This document shows, one piece after another, positions 1 to 8,721 of a stretch of DNA of 64,000 nucleotides. The DNA is from Mesorhizobium mediterraneum (lineage in GTDB: Bacteria > Pseudomonadota > Alphaproteobacteria > Rhizobiales > Rhizobiaceae), in the NCBI RefSeq assembly GCF_002284565.1, contig NZ_NPKI01000032.1, forward strand, positions 248,390 to 312,389. Reading direction: 5' to 3'. The notes under the pieces were generated by a model. It was not told where the DNA came from and searched no databases. It saw nothing but the letters and a program-made list of their open reading frames with translations. The position numbers were made by a program, and so were the translations under genes. Numbering within the stretch: the first letter of the stretch is position 1; each line of letters begins with the position of its first letter.

Positions 1-167
1 GGCGATATTGATCACGCCGTCCTCGCTTCCGCAGGATGCCCTTGCTTCCGCCGGATCACGTCGAGGTATGGCGCGATCAAAGCGCCCCGTCGCAAAACGG
101 CCTTCAGGGTTGCCAATGCCGACGCATTGGTATCTTTTCCCGCCGTTCAAATTCAGCGGAACCTGCC

Positions 168-1655
168 ATGTCCTTTCAAAAACTCGACGACCTCGGCCAC
201 AAGCTCGAAGCGCTGGAACATGCGCTCGCCATTCTCGGTGCTGACGAGGCGACCCATATGGCCGTCGGCGGCGGCGAAAAGCGCGCCGAAGCGATGTCGG
301 CGCTGGCCGGCATGCATCACGCCAGAGCGACCGCGCCGGAGATCGCCGACTGGATCGCGGCGGCCGAGCAGGAAACGCTGAACGAGGAACAGCAGGCAGC
401 GGTCAAGGAGTTCCGGCGGCAATACACCAACCTGACCTGCCTGCCGGTCGAATTCGTCGAGCGCCAAACGACGGCGCGCATGCGCTCCGAGCAGCTCTGG
501 CGCGACCTGCGCGCGAAAAACGACTGGGCAGGGTTTTTGCCGGCGCTCGAAGGCGTCGTGGCGCTGGTGCGCGAGGAAGCAGCGCTTCGCGCCGACGTGC
601 TCGGCCTCGATCCGTATGACGCGCTGATGGAGCAATATGATCCCGGCAACCGCGTCGCCGACATCACGCCGGTCTTCGCCGAGTTGAAGACCTTCCTCAG
701 GGATTTCGTACCGGAGGCACTGGCCGTGCAGGAGGCGCGGCTGACGAAGCGCCCGCTGAAGCCACTTTCGGGCAGCTATGCGATCGAAAAGCAGCGCGAG
801 CTTGGCCTCGCCATGATGGCGGCGGTCGGCTTCGACCTGACGCACGGCTCGCTTTCGGTGTCGCATCATCCGTTCTGCGGCGGCGTGCCGAGCGACGTGC
901 GCATCACCACCCGCTACAAGACGACCGACTTCCTGTCGGCGCTGATGGGCGTGCTGCACGAGACCGGCCACGCGCTTTACGAACAGAACCTGCCGAAGGC
1001 GTGGGCGCACTGGCCGCTCGGCAAGGCGCGCGGCATGGCCGTGCATGAAAGCCAGAGCCTATTCGTCGAGAAGCAGATCGGTCGCAATCCGGAATTCTGG
1101 CGCTGGGCGCTGCCGGTGGTCGAAAGGCACCTCGGCGAAACGTGGTCGATCGACGACATCCTGCCGCATGTGCATCGGGTCGAGCGCGGCCTGATCCGCG
1201 TCGACGCCGACGAGGTCACCTATCCGCTGCACGTCATCCTGCGCTACGAGTTGGAGCAGGAGCTTGTCTCGGGGCGGCTGGAGGCCGCCGACCTGCCAGA
1301 GGCCTGGGATGCCAAGATGCGCGACTATCTCGGCCTGTCGACATCGGACAACCCGGCCGACGGGCCGATGCAGGACGTGCACTGGCCGGGTGCCGCCTTC
1401 GGCTATTTCCCGTCCTACACGCTGGGCGCCATGATGGCGGCGCAGCAATGGGCGGCGCTGACCAGAGACCATCCCTCCGCCGACGAGGATCTCGCCAAGG
1501 GAGACTTCAGCGCCATCAACAATTGGCGTCGCGAAAAGATCTGGTGGCAAGGCTCGCGCTGGTCGACGCCGGAGCTGCTCGAACGGGCGACAGGTGAAAA
1601 ACTGAACGCCGCACACTTCACCGATCACTTGCGCAAGCGGTATGGAGCGGCGTGA
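168..1655 (+). CDS. Carboxypeptidase Taq, M32 family metallopeptidase
   Basis: The product is a 495-residue cytoplasmic zinc carboxypeptidase that removes C-terminal residues from peptides. The M32 signature HETGH is at about residues 264-268, and the length matches the family's usual ~500 residues. An open frame extends upstream to 36, but that stretch is not family-like; the ATG at 168 (MSFQKLDDLGHKLEALEH) matches the typical N-terminus. It is followed convergently by the ABC exporter. The substrate in this organism cannot be told from sequence. Confidence 0.93.
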   Translation: MSFQKLDDLGHKLEALEHALAILGADEATHMAVGGGEKRAEAMSALAGMHHARATAPEIADWIAAAEQETLNEEQQAAVKEFRRQYTNLTCLPVEFVERQTTARMRSEQLWRDLRAKNDWAGFLPALEGVVALVREEAALRADVLGLDPYDALMEQYDPGNRVADITPVFAELKTFLRDFVPEALAVQEARLTKRPLKPLSGSYAIEKQRELGLAMMAAVGFDLTHGSLSVSHHPFCGGVPSDVRITTRYKTTDFLSALMGVLHETGHALYEQNLPKAWAHWPLGKARGMAVHESQSLFVEKQIGRNPEFWRWALPVVERHLGETWSIDDILPHVHRVERGLIRVDADEVTYPLHVILRYELEQELVSGRLEAADLPEAWDAKMRDYLGLSTSDNPADGPMQDVHWPGAAFGYFPSYTLGAMMAAQQWAALTRDHPSADEDLAKGDFSAINNWRREKIWWQGSRWSTPELLERATGEKLNAAHFTDHLRKRYGAA

Positions 1656-1689
1656 GGCGGCAGTAGAATCGCGGCGCAGATACCCCTGT

Positions 1690-3492
1690 CTACTCGGCAG
1701 CACCTCTGAAAGCACTCGCCCCGGTCTCGAACTGCAGCTTGGCCAGCCGCGCATAGATGCCGCCCTTGGCGACGAGGCTCTGGTGGGTGCCTTCCTCGAC
1801 GATGCAGCCGCCATCCATGACCAGGATCCGGTCGGCCTTCAGCACCGTCGCCAGCCGGTGGGCGATGACGATCGTGGTGCGGTCCTGCATCAGCCGTTCC
1901 AGCGCCGTCTGCACCAGCGTCTCGCTTTCGGCGTCGAGTGCCGAGGTCGCCTCGTCGAGCAGAAGGATCGGCGCATCGCGCAGAATCGCGCGGGCAATCG
2001 CCACGCGCTGGCGCTGGCCGCCGGACAGCGTCACGCCGCGCTCGCCGACCTGGCTGTCGTAGCCTTTCTCAAGTTTGAGGATGAATTCGTCGGCAAGCGC
2101 ATCCTTGGCCGCCGCCTCGATCTCGGCGTCGCTGGCGTCCGGACGGCCGAAGCCGATGTTGTCACGTGCGCTGGCCGCGAAAATGGTGACATCCTGCGGC
2201 ACGATGGCGATGCGCTCTCGTATGGCGACGGGGTCGGCCTCGCGCACGTTAACGCCGTCGATCATGATCTTGCCCGTCTCGGGATCATAGAAGCGCAGAA
2301 GCAGCGAAAAGACAGTGCTCTTGCCAGCGCCGGAGGGGCCGACGATCGCCACCGTCTCGCCGGGCTTGACCTGGAAACTCAGGCCGTGGACGGCGGCGCG
2401 GTCGGGCCCAGCGGGGTAGGAGAACGATACGTCGTCGAAACTTATTGCGCCTCTGGCCGTCGCCGGCAGCAGTTTCGGATGCGCGGGGGCCTGGATCGCG
2501 GGCTTCTCGGCCAGGATCTCGGTCAGCCGTTCGGCAGCACCCGCCGCCTGGGAAAGCTCGCCCCACACTTCTGACAGCGCGCCGAGGGCGCCGGCGGCGA
2601 ACACCGAATAAAGCAGGAACTGGCCGAGCGTGCCCGGCGACAGCGTGCCGTCAAGCACGTCGCGCGAGCCGAACCACAGCACCGCCACCACCGAGGAAAA
2701 GATCATGAAGATGGCGAAGAAAGTGAGGAAGGAGCGGGCAAAGATCGAGGATCGCGCCGCTTCGAACGCGGTTTCCACGGCAGATGAAAAATGCCCAGTG
2801 ACGAGCTTCTCGTTGGTGAAGGCCTGCAGCGTGCGCACCGCGCCGATCTGCTCGCTGGCATAGGCCGTGGCGTCGGCCAGCGTGTCCTGCGCCAGCCGGG
2901 ATTTGCGCCGCACCGAACGGCCGAAGGCGACGAGCGGCAGCACGATCACCGGAATGGCGGCGATGACGAGGCCCGACAGTTTCGGGCTGGTGAAGACCAT
3001 CATCGCCACGGCGCCGAGGCCGAGGATGACGTTGCGCAGCGCCACCGAAGCGGTGGCACCGACCGCCGACTTGACCTGCGTCGTGTCGGCGGCGAGCCGC
3101 GACACGATCTCGCCCGACTGGGCGGTATCGAAGAAGGATGGCGACAGCGTCGTGACATGGCGGAACACATCGCTGCGGATGTCGGCGACGACGCGCTCGC
3201 CGAGCGTGATGACGAAATAGTAGCGGCTGGCTGACGCCGCAGCGAGCAAGGCAGCCATCACCACCAGCATGGCGAAATACTCAGCGATGAAACTGGAATC
3301 GGAAGCGGAAAAGCCGTGGTCGATCATCCGCCGCACCGCCAGCGGCAGCGCCAGCGTCGTCGCCGCCGCGACGGTCAGCGAGACGACCGCGCCAATGACC
3401 ATTTTCCGGTAGCGGGTGATGTAGGGGAACAGGCGCCGCAGCGGCTTGAGCGAGCGCCTACGCTCGTCTGCATCGCCGCTAGTGTGCGCCAT
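1690..3492 (-). CDS. ABC transporter, fused permease and ATPase (MsbA/LipA-export type)
   Basis: This 600-residue half-transporter has a type IV exporter transmembrane domain (about residues 20-330, six membrane segments) followed by a nucleotide-binding domain. The Walker A motif GPSGAGKST lies at about 385-393, the signature LSGGQRQR at 489-496 and Walker B ILLLDE at 509-514. It should work as a homodimer in the inner membrane, exporting a lipid, drug or peptide; the cargo is unknown. The start ATG has an AGAGGAA-type ribosome-binding site. It stands alone, divergent from rpmE and convergent with the carboxypeptidase gene. Confidence 0.93.
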   Translation of the reverse strand: MAHTSGDADERRRSLKPLRRLFPYITRYRKMVIGAVVSLTVAAATTLALPLAVRRMIDHGFSASDSSFIAEYFAMLVVMAALLAAASASRYYFVITLGERVVADIRSDVFRHVTTLSPSFFDTAQSGEIVSRLAADTTQVKSAVGATASVALRNVILGLGAVAMMVFTSPKLSGLVIAAIPVIVLPLVAFGRSVRRKSRLAQDTLADATAYASEQIGAVRTLQAFTNEKLVTGHFSSAVETAFEAARSSIFARSFLTFFAIFMIFSSVVAVLWFGSRDVLDGTLSPGTLGQFLLYSVFAAGALGALSEVWGELSQAAGAAERLTEILAEKPAIQAPAHPKLLPATARGAISFDDVSFSYPAGPDRAAVHGLSFQVKPGETVAIVGPSGAGKSTVFSLLLRFYDPETGKIMIDGVNVREADPVAIRERIAIVPQDVTIFAASARDNIGFGRPDASDAEIEAAAKDALADEFILKLEKGYDSQVGERGVTLSGGQRQRVAIARAILRDAPILLLDEATSALDAESETLVQTALERLMQDRTTIVIAHRLATVLKADRILVMDGGCIVEEGTHQSLVAKGGIYARLAKLQFETGASAFRGAAE

Positions 3493-3692
3493 GACCGTTT
3501 CCTCTGGCTCTTATGGGTATGCGCCTCAATATGCGCTTACCGCGGCCTTGTGATTCAATTCCGGCTGATGTATAGGCTCGCCGACCGTTTTAGAAGCCGT
3601 GGCTCCTCAATAGCTGCGGCTTCGAGTTTTAAAAAGGGGCGCATCGACGCAGGCTTTATGCCCGTCAGCGCCGGCGAACCAGGAATAGCACA

Positions 3693-3914
3693 ATGAAGAC
3701 CGACATCCATCCCGACTACCACACCATCAAGGTCGTCATGACCGACGGCACCGAATACATGACCCGTTCGACCTGGGGCAAGGAAGGCGACACGATGAAC
3801 CTCGACATCGACCCGACCACCCATCCGGCCTGGACCGGCGGCCAGCAGACCCTGCTCGATCGCGGCGGCCGCTTGTCGAAGTTCAAGAAGCGTTTCGAAG
3901 GTTTCGGCCTCTAA
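3693..3914 (+). CDS. rpmE: 50S ribosomal protein L31
   Basis: This 73-residue protein of the large ribosomal subunit begins MKTDIHPDYHTIKVVMTDGT and ends in the typical basic/aromatic tail KKRFEGFGL. It lacks the four zinc-binding cysteines of the C+ form, so it is the zinc-independent type common in alphaproteobacteria. It is monocistronic and followed at once by a strong intrinsic terminator. Recognition is secure. Confidence 0.97.
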   Translation: MKTDIHPDYHTIKVVMTDGTEYMTRSTWGKEGDTMNLDIDPTTHPAWTGGQQTLLDRGGRLSKFKKRFEGFGL

Positions 3915-3940
3915 GCCGCAGGCCTTTCTCGGATCGAAGA

Positions 3941-3967
3941 AACCCGCCCTCGTGGCGGGTTTTTTTG
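3941..3967 (+). terminator. Rho-independent terminator of rpmE
   Basis: The stem AACCCGCC/GGCGGGTT with a short CTCGT loop is followed by a run of seven T residues. It starts about 25 bases after the rpmE stop codon. Confidence 0.9.
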
Positions 3968-3982
3968 TTGCCGAAATGCGGC

Positions 3983-4624
3983 CTATTCGCTGACCAGTTC
4001 GCGCAGCGCCATGCGCTTGTAGGCGGCGACCAGGTCGTCGCCTTCTTGCCGCTCGACCGAGATTGCCAGCCGCATGGTGGCCTCGCCCATCTGCCAGATG
4101 AGAAATGCCGTCGTTTCCAACGCCGCCGGATCGGCGGCAGGCCGCAGCCGCTTCAACACGGCGGTGAGGAAGTCAGCGTTGGCCCGGCTGTCGGCGAGCT
4201 CGAGTTCGCGCAGCGCCTTGTCGGCCTGCGTGCCCGACCAGATGTCGCGCATGACAGGCGACGCTAGGAACAGCCGGTAATAGATATCCACCAGCTCCGA
4301 AAATGCCCGCCGCAGGCCTTCGGCATCGATGACATCTGCCAGCGCCGCTGAGATGCAGGCCTGGCTTTCGGCGGTGTAACGCTCGGCCAGCGCCCAGATG
4401 ATCGCCCGCTTGTCCGGGAAGAACTGGTAGAGCGATCCGATCGACACGCCGGCCCGTTCCGCCACTTCGCCCATGCGCATGGCATCGCTGCCTTGCTCGG
4501 CGATCAGCGCGGAGGCGGCAGCCAGCATCCGCTCGACCCGCTCGCGGCTGCGCTGTTGGCTTGGCGCCCGGCGCGGCAACGCGATCTGGCCATCCTGTGA
4601 ACCCGATACGGTCGAGCCTTCCAT
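3983..4624 (-). CDS. TetR/AcrR family transcriptional regulator
   Basis: This 213-residue protein has an N-terminal TetR helix-turn-helix (about residues 25-70, including MRMGEVAERAGVSIGSLYQF) and a variable ligand-binding C-terminal domain. The ATG at 4624 is preceded by GGAG at 6-nt spacing and is preferred over the GTG one codon upstream. It is divergent from the NAD(P)-binding/DUF1772 gene pair, which it probably represses. The ligand is unknown. Confidence 0.9.
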   Translation of the reverse strand: MEGSTVSGSQDGQIALPRRAPSQQRSRERVERMLAAASALIAEQGSDAMRMGEVAERAGVSIGSLYQFFPDKRAIIWALAERYTAESQACISAALADVIDAEGLRRAFSELVDIYYRLFLASPVMRDIWSGTQADKALRELELADSRANADFLTAVLKRLRPAADPAALETTAFLIWQMGEATMRLAISVERQEGDDLVAAYKRMALRELVSE

Positions 4625-4748
4625 CACTGTCTCCTGGCGAATGATCCAACAAATTGACCAACAAACTGGCTTGACTCACAAAATACGAGGGTTTATCACG
4701 TTTTGCAAATGTGAGGAAAACTCATGTTTTCAAGCAAGGAGAACCACC

Positions 4749-5582
4749 ATGAACGACACAGCGAAAAAACCGACTTTGATCCTCGGCGGCACAGGCAAAA
4801 CCGGCCGTCGTCTCGCGGACAAGCTGGCGGCGCAGGGCCTGCCGGTGCGGATCGGCTCGCGCTCGGGCACGCCGCCCTTCGACTGGGAAAACGACACGAC
4901 CTGGGAACCTGCGCTTGATGGTGTCGGCGCCGTCTACATCAGCTACTATCCTGATCTTGCGGTGCCCGGTGCGGCCGAAGCGGTCGGCGCCTTCGCCAAC
5001 CTTGCCGTGGAGCGCGGTGTGCGCCGGCTGGTGCTGCTGTCGGGGCGCGGCGAAACGGAAGCGCAACGTGCCGAAGAGATGCTGAAAGTCTCAGGCGCCG
5101 ACTGGACGATCCTGCGCTGCGCCTGGTTTTCCCAGAACTTCAGCGAGAGTTTTTTGCTCGATCCGCTGCTCGCCGGGGAGGTGGCTTTGCCGGTCGGCAA
5201 TGTCGGAGAACCGTTCGTCGACGCTGACGACATTGCCGACGCCGCCGTGACGGTGCTTACCAAGCAAAGCCATATCGGCCAGCTTTACGAGCTGACCGGG
5301 CCACGGCTGCTGAGCTTCGCCGACGCGGTCGCCGAGATCGGCAAGGCGAGCGGTCGCGACATCCGGTTTGTCAGGATTTCGCATGCCGAGTTCACTGCAG
5401 CGATAGCCGGGTACGAGCTGCCGGCCGAGTTCGCCTGGCTGCTCAACGAGCTGTTCATCGAGGTGCTCGACGGCCGCAACGAGGCGCTGACTGACGGCGT
5501 CCAGCGCGTGCTCGGCCGCGCCCCAAAAGATTTTTCCGCCTATTTAACCGAAACCGCCGCTACCGGCATCTGGAGCAACTGA
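4749..5582 (+). CDS. NmrA-like NAD(P)H-binding protein
   Basis: This 277-residue Rossmann-fold protein has the dinucleotide motif GGTGKTG at residues 13-19 and an atypical-SDR/NmrA layout, as in NAD(P)H azoreductase-like and quinone-sensing proteins. There is no classical YxxxK motif, so it may bind rather than turn over its cofactor. The ATG at 4749 has an AAGGAG site 6 nt upstream; the longer upstream frame crosses the divergent promoter region. The DUF1772 gene follows at once, suggesting an operon under the neighbouring TetR regulator. Confidence 0.85.
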   Translation: MNDTAKKPTLILGGTGKTGRRLADKLAAQGLPVRIGSRSGTPPFDWENDTTWEPALDGVGAVYISYYPDLAVPGAAEAVGAFANLAVERGVRRLVLLSGRGETEAQRAEEMLKVSGADWTILRCAWFSQNFSESFLLDPLLAGEVALPVGNVGEPFVDADDIADAAVTVLTKQSHIGQLYELTGPRLLSFADAVAEIGKASGRDIRFVRISHAEFTAAIAGYELPAEFAWLLNELFIEVLDGRNEALTDGVQRVLGRAPKDFSAYLTETAATGIWSN

Positions 5583-5583
5583 C

Positions 5584-6063
5584 ATGATCATGAAACTGCT
5601 TCCCACCCTCACCTTCATCGCCGCGCTCGGCTCCGGCGTCGTCGCTGGTGTCTTCTTCGCCTTCTCCAGCTTCGTCATGCCGGGCCTCGCCCGCATGCCT
5701 GCCGCGGGCGGCATCGCCGCGATGAATTCGATCAACGTCACCGCGGTGACGCCGATGTTCATGACCGCGCTTTTCGGCACAGGGCTGATCTGCCTTGTCC
5801 TCGCCGTCGGCGCCATCCTCGGCTGGAACCAGCCGGGTTCGTTGTGGCTTCTCGCTGGCGCCCTGATCTATCTCGTCGGCAACCTGATCGTGACCATGAT
5901 TTTCAACGTGCCGCTCAACAACGCTCTGGCCGCCGTCGATCCGGCAAGCGCCATCGGCGCCGCCGTGTGGACCACCTATCTCAGGGACTGGGTGATGTGG
6001 AACCATGTCCGCACCATCACCGCCATCGCAGCTCTGGGCTGCTTCATCATGGGATGGCGGTGA
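5584..6063 (+). CDS. DUF1772 (anthrone oxygenase-like) membrane protein
   Basis: This 159-residue protein is strongly hydrophobic with four predicted membrane segments and the family pattern GVFFAFSSFVMPGLARMP followed by MNSINVTAVTPMFM. DUF1772 proteins include fungal anthrone oxygenases; bacterial members are usually of unknown function. It begins 2 bases after the stop of the NmrA-like gene and has a GGAG site inside that gene, so the two are probably co-transcribed. Confidence 0.83.
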   Translation: MIMKLLPTLTFIAALGSGVVAGVFFAFSSFVMPGLARMPAAGGIAAMNSINVTAVTPMFMTALFGTGLICLVLAVGAILGWNQPGSLWLLAGALIYLVGNLIVTMIFNVPLNNALAAVDPASAIGAAVWTTYLRDWVMWNHVRTITAIAALGCFIMGWR

Positions 6064-6081
6064 ATGCAGGGGTAGAAACGC

Positions 6082-6125
6082 AAAAGACCCTACGTCAGGC
6101 AGAGTCTTTTGATGTGGGGTCTTTT
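6082..6125. terminator. Possible bidirectional terminator hairpin
   Basis: The arms AAAAGACCC (6082-6090) and GGGTCTTTT (6117-6125) flank a 26-base loop between the convergent DUF1772 and SelT-like genes. The T-rich outer arms on both strands suit a bidirectional terminator. The loop is long, and the right arm of the SelT-like gene overlaps it, so this is tentative. Confidence 0.4.
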
Positions 6126-6421
6126 GACTTATGGCCCTTCCGGTCGGCATGGCCGAGATCGCGGTCCGGATCGATGACGTCGCGAACCAGCTGCTTGAGC
6201 TTTGCGGCATCGGGAAAGCCGCCGTCGCGCTTGCGGTCCCAGACCAGCGTGTCGTTGCAGGAAATGGTGAAAATGCCGCCGGTGCCGGGCACCAGCGTGA
6301 CCTCGCCCAGATCCGTTCCGAAGGTCGAGAGCAGCTCCTGCGCCATCCAGCCGGCCCGCAGCAGCCATTGGCACTGCGTGCAATAGGTGATGCGGATGGT
6401 CGGCAGCGGCTTTTCGGTCAT
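6095..6421 (-). CDS. SelT/SelW/SelH-family (Rdx) thioredoxin-like protein
   Basis: This 108-residue protein has the Rdx-fold redox motif CxxC as ITYCTQCQWLLRA near its N-terminus, with cysteine in place of selenocysteine, and the family block GGIFTISCNDTLVWDRKRDG. Members are small thiol oxidoreductases of uncertain substrate. The ATG at 6421 is used because the frame upstream runs into a short tandem repeat; a start at 6442 is possible. It lies just downstream of yebC on the same strand. Confidence 0.85.
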   Translation of the reverse strand: MTEKPLPTIRITYCTQCQWLLRAGWMAQELLSTFGTDLGEVTLVPGTGGIFTISCNDTLVWDRKRDGGFPDAAKLKQLVRDVIDPDRDLGHADRKGHKSKDPTSKDSA

Positions 6422-6428
6422 GTCAGAT

Positions 6429-6486
6429 TGAGCTCCGCTCATATCTCGGACTGAGGTCCGCTCATGTCTGGCTGAGTTCCGCTCAT
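6429..6486. repeat. Three near-tandem 14-mers at the yebC/SelT-like junction
   Basis: TGAGNTCCGCTCAT occurs at 6429-6442, 6452-6465 and 6473-6486 (N = C, G, T), at periods of 23 and 21. Each unit is itself a small inverted repeat (TGAG...CTCA). On the minus strand the first unit contains the yebC stop codon and each unit reads ATGAGCGGA. Confidence 0.7.
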
Positions 6487-7232
6487 GCCGCGCTGAGCTT
6501 CGCCATGGTCTCGTCGTCGACCTCGAAATTGGCGTAGACGCTCTGCACGTCGTCATCGTCCTCGAGCGTCGCGACCAGCTTCATCAGCGACTGTGCCCGC
6601 TCCTCGTCGACCGCAATGTTGGTCTGCGGCTTCCAGATCGGCTTCACCGACTCTGCCTCGCCGAGCGCGCCTTCCAGCGCCTTCGACACCTCGCCGAGAT
6701 TCTCGAAGGCGCAATAGATCGTGTGGCCTTCCTCGTCTGACTGGACGTCGTCGGCGCCGGCCTCGATCGCCGCGTCCATGACCTTCTCGGCGCTGCCGAC
6801 TGACGCCGGATAGAAGATCTCGCCGACACGGTCCCACATGAACGACACCGAGCCGGTTTCCCCCATCGCCCCGCCGGCCTTGGTGAAGGCGGCGCGCACA
6901 TTCGACGCCGAGCGATTGCGGTTGTCGGTCAGCGCCTCGACGATGAGCGCGACGCCACCGGGTCCGTAGCCTTCGTAGCGCACGGCTTCGTAAGTCTCGG
7001 CGTCGCCCATCGATGCCTTGTTGATGGCGCGCTGGATATTGTCTTTCGGCATCGACACCGCCTTGGCGTTCTGCACGGCCAAGCGCAGGCGCGGGTTCAT
7101 CGACGGATCCGGCGTGCCGCTCTTGGCGGCGACGGTTATTTCGCGCGCCAGCTTGGAAAACATTTTCGACCGCACCGCGTCCTGGCGGCCCTTGCGGTGC
7201 ATGATGTTCTTGAACTGTGAATGGCCAGCCAT
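6483..7232 (-). CDS. yebC: YebC/PmpR family DNA-binding/translation-associated protein
   Basis: This 249-residue protein begins MAGHSQFKNIMHRKGRQDAV, the hallmark of the TACO1/YebC family, and keeps the family length. Members bind DNA as regulators, and recent work links them to translation of polyproline stretches. The ATG at 7232 is chosen because the family N-terminus begins there. A SelT-like gene follows 60 bases downstream. Confidence 0.96.
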   Translation of the reverse strand: MAGHSQFKNIMHRKGRQDAVRSKMFSKLAREITVAAKSGTPDPSMNPRLRLAVQNAKAVSMPKDNIQRAINKASMGDAETYEAVRYEGYGPGGVALIVEALTDNRNRSASNVRAAFTKAGGAMGETGSVSFMWDRVGEIFYPASVGSAEKVMDAAIEAGADDVQSDEEGHTIYCAFENLGEVSKALEGALGEAESVKPIWKPQTNIAVDEERAQSLMKLVATLEDDDDVQSVYANFEVDDETMAKLSAA

Positions 7233-7457
7233 GGCACCCCTGTCGTCTTCTTGGCAGAGCATTCTGCAGCAAGGTAGTCACCTCGCCTTTTGCCAAAATG
7301 CTCGAATTCAAAATTTCAGAACGTCCCTGGTGCGTCCGGATGGACGTACGGCGCTCTATGTCGGAATGGCCGGCTTATAGATAAATCGGCTCAATTCGTC
7401 CAGCCGCGCCGTAACGGTGGCGCGCAATGCGCCCGCCAGCTGCATTCCTGCGGCCAT

Positions 7458-7781
7458 TCATTCTTCCAGATCGGATTTCAGCCGGTCGAGAATGCTGATC
7501 GCGTGCGTGGCGTATTGGCTGATCCAGCGGTCGTGGATCTGCTTGATCGGCAGCGCGTTGAGATGGTTCCAGCGTTCGCGGCCCTCGCGCCGCGCCACGA
7601 CTAGGTCGGCTTCTTCCAGCACTTTCAGATGCAGCATGACGGTGCAGCGGTCCATGTCTGGAAAGGCATCGCACAGCATGCCGGTGGTCCGCGGCGCGTC
7701 CTTCAGCTCGTCCAGCAGCGCACGCCGGCGCGGATGCGCCAGCGCCTTGAAAACATTGTCGTCCTGCGCTTTGCTTGACAT
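7458..7781 (-). CDS. ArsR family transcriptional regulator
   Basis: This 107-residue winged-helix protein has the ArsR pattern FKALAHPRRRALLDEL, a recognition helix region around residues 45-60 and a basic wing (VVARREGRERW). It lacks the metal-binding ELCVCDL motif, so it is probably not a metal sensor; it belongs with the ArsR proteins that pair with SRPBCC genes. Its start codon overlaps a perfect palindrome that sits in the promoter of the divergent SRPBCC operon, consistent with autoregulation and repression of that operon. Confidence 0.9.
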   Translation of the reverse strand: MSSKAQDDNVFKALAHPRRRALLDELKDAPRTTGMLCDAFPDMDRCTVMLHLKVLEEADLVVARREGRERWNHLNALPIKQIHDRWISQYATHAISILDRLKSDLEE

Positions 7782-7804
7782 GTTATATTTTTATAACATA
7801 ATAT
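7775..7804 (+). promoter_or_regulatory. Promoter with embedded palindromic ArsR operator
   Basis: TTGACA (7775-7780) is followed after 18 bases by TAATAT (7799-7804). The spacer holds TGTTATA-TTTT-TATAACA (7781-7798), a perfect 7-bp inverted repeat. The palindrome also covers the ArsR start codon. A repressor bound here would block the SRPBCC operon promoter. Confidence 0.7.
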
Positions 7805-7832
7805 CGGCCTGATCAAGGAAGGAGCTGTGGAT

Positions 7833-8315
7833 ATGTCTCTTGGATTCAGAGTTTCGGGCCGCATCGGCAAACCGGTCGCCGAGGTCTTCGACGCAGTCGT
7901 CAATCCGACCAAGCTCAGCGGCTATTTCACCACGATCGGCGGCGCCAGCGCGCCGCTGGTGGCAGGCGCCGGCGTCGTCTGGTGGGGCAAGGTCCCGGTC
8001 GAGGTCGACCAGGTGGAAAAAGACAGCCGCATCGTGCTGCGCTGGGACGCCACCGACGCCGACGGCAAGCCGGCTTACAAGACGCGCATCGAGATGAATT
8101 TCGAGCCGCTGGATGACGGCGGCACCTTCGTCACCATCGCCGAGACCGGCTGGCACGAGGACGCCGTCGGTCTGAAGAAGTCTTACCTCAATTGCGAGGG
8201 CTGGTCGCAGATGCTGGCCTGCATGAAGGCCTATGTCGAATACGGCATCAATTTGCGCGACGGCTATTACCGCAGCGAGATGAAGGGCGAGCCGGCCAGC
8301 GAAGACAATATCTGA
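7833..8315 (+). CDS. SRPBCC domain protein (AHSA1/COG3832-like)
   Basis: This 160-residue protein has the START-like/AHSA1 fold pattern, beginning with a strand-helix segment RISGKPVAEVFDAVVNP-like and a W-rich middle. Such proteins bind hydrophobic ligands in a deep cavity; no ligand can be assigned. ATG 7833 has GGAG 8 nt upstream and is preferred over GTG 7827, which would sit almost on the site. It is first in an operon with VOC and second SRPBCC genes, divergent from ArsR. Confidence 0.85.
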   Translation: MSLGFRVSGRIGKPVAEVFDAVVNPTKLSGYFTTIGGASAPLVAGAGVVWWGKVPVEVDQVEKDSRIVLRWDATDADGKPAYKTRIEMNFEPLDDGGTFVTIAETGWHEDAVGLKKSYLNCEGWSQMLACMKAYVEYGINLRDGYYRSEMKGEPASEDNI

Positions 8316-8330
8316 GAAGACGGAGGAAGG

Positions 8331-8693
8331 ATGACTGCGAAGATCACCGGCGGCATCAACATCGCCATGAAAGTGCCGCCACACCAGTACCAGGACACGA
8401 TCGCCTTCTACCGGGACGTCGTCGGCCTGAAGCCGTTCACGGCCAAGGCGCCGGCTATCGGCTTCGAACTCGGCCCCAATCGCCTATGGATCGACGAAGC
8501 GCCGATGCTGAGCCAGGCCGAAATCTGGCTGGAACTGTTCACCGACGATTTTCCGGCCGCAGCCGATCATCTCGCCAAGGCCGGTATCGTGCGCTGCGAC
8601 GCCATTGAGGCGCTGGGTGAGGGTTTTCGTGGCGGTTGGATCACCAACCCGGCCAACATCGTTCACATGGTGCGCGAACCCGACGCCTGGTGA
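8331..8693 (+). CDS. VOC (glyoxalase/bleomycin-resistance) family protein
   Basis: This 120-residue protein has a single vicinal-oxygen-chelate module, beginning with INIAMKVPPHQYQDTIAFYR and the RDVVGL turn typical of the fold. Family members are metalloenzymes or binding proteins; the metal ligands here are not clear, so function is open. It starts 15 bases after the first SRPBCC gene with a GGAGG site and is followed 28 bases later by a second SRPBCC gene. Confidence 0.82.
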   Translation: MTAKITGGINIAMKVPPHQYQDTIAFYRDVVGLKPFTAKAPAIGFELGPNRLWIDEAPMLSQAEIWLELFTDDFPAAADHLAKAGIVRCDAIEALGEGFRGGWITNPANIVHMVREPDAW

Positions 8694-8721
8694 CGGAGGC
8701 CTGTTCGGAAAGGAGGACGAT

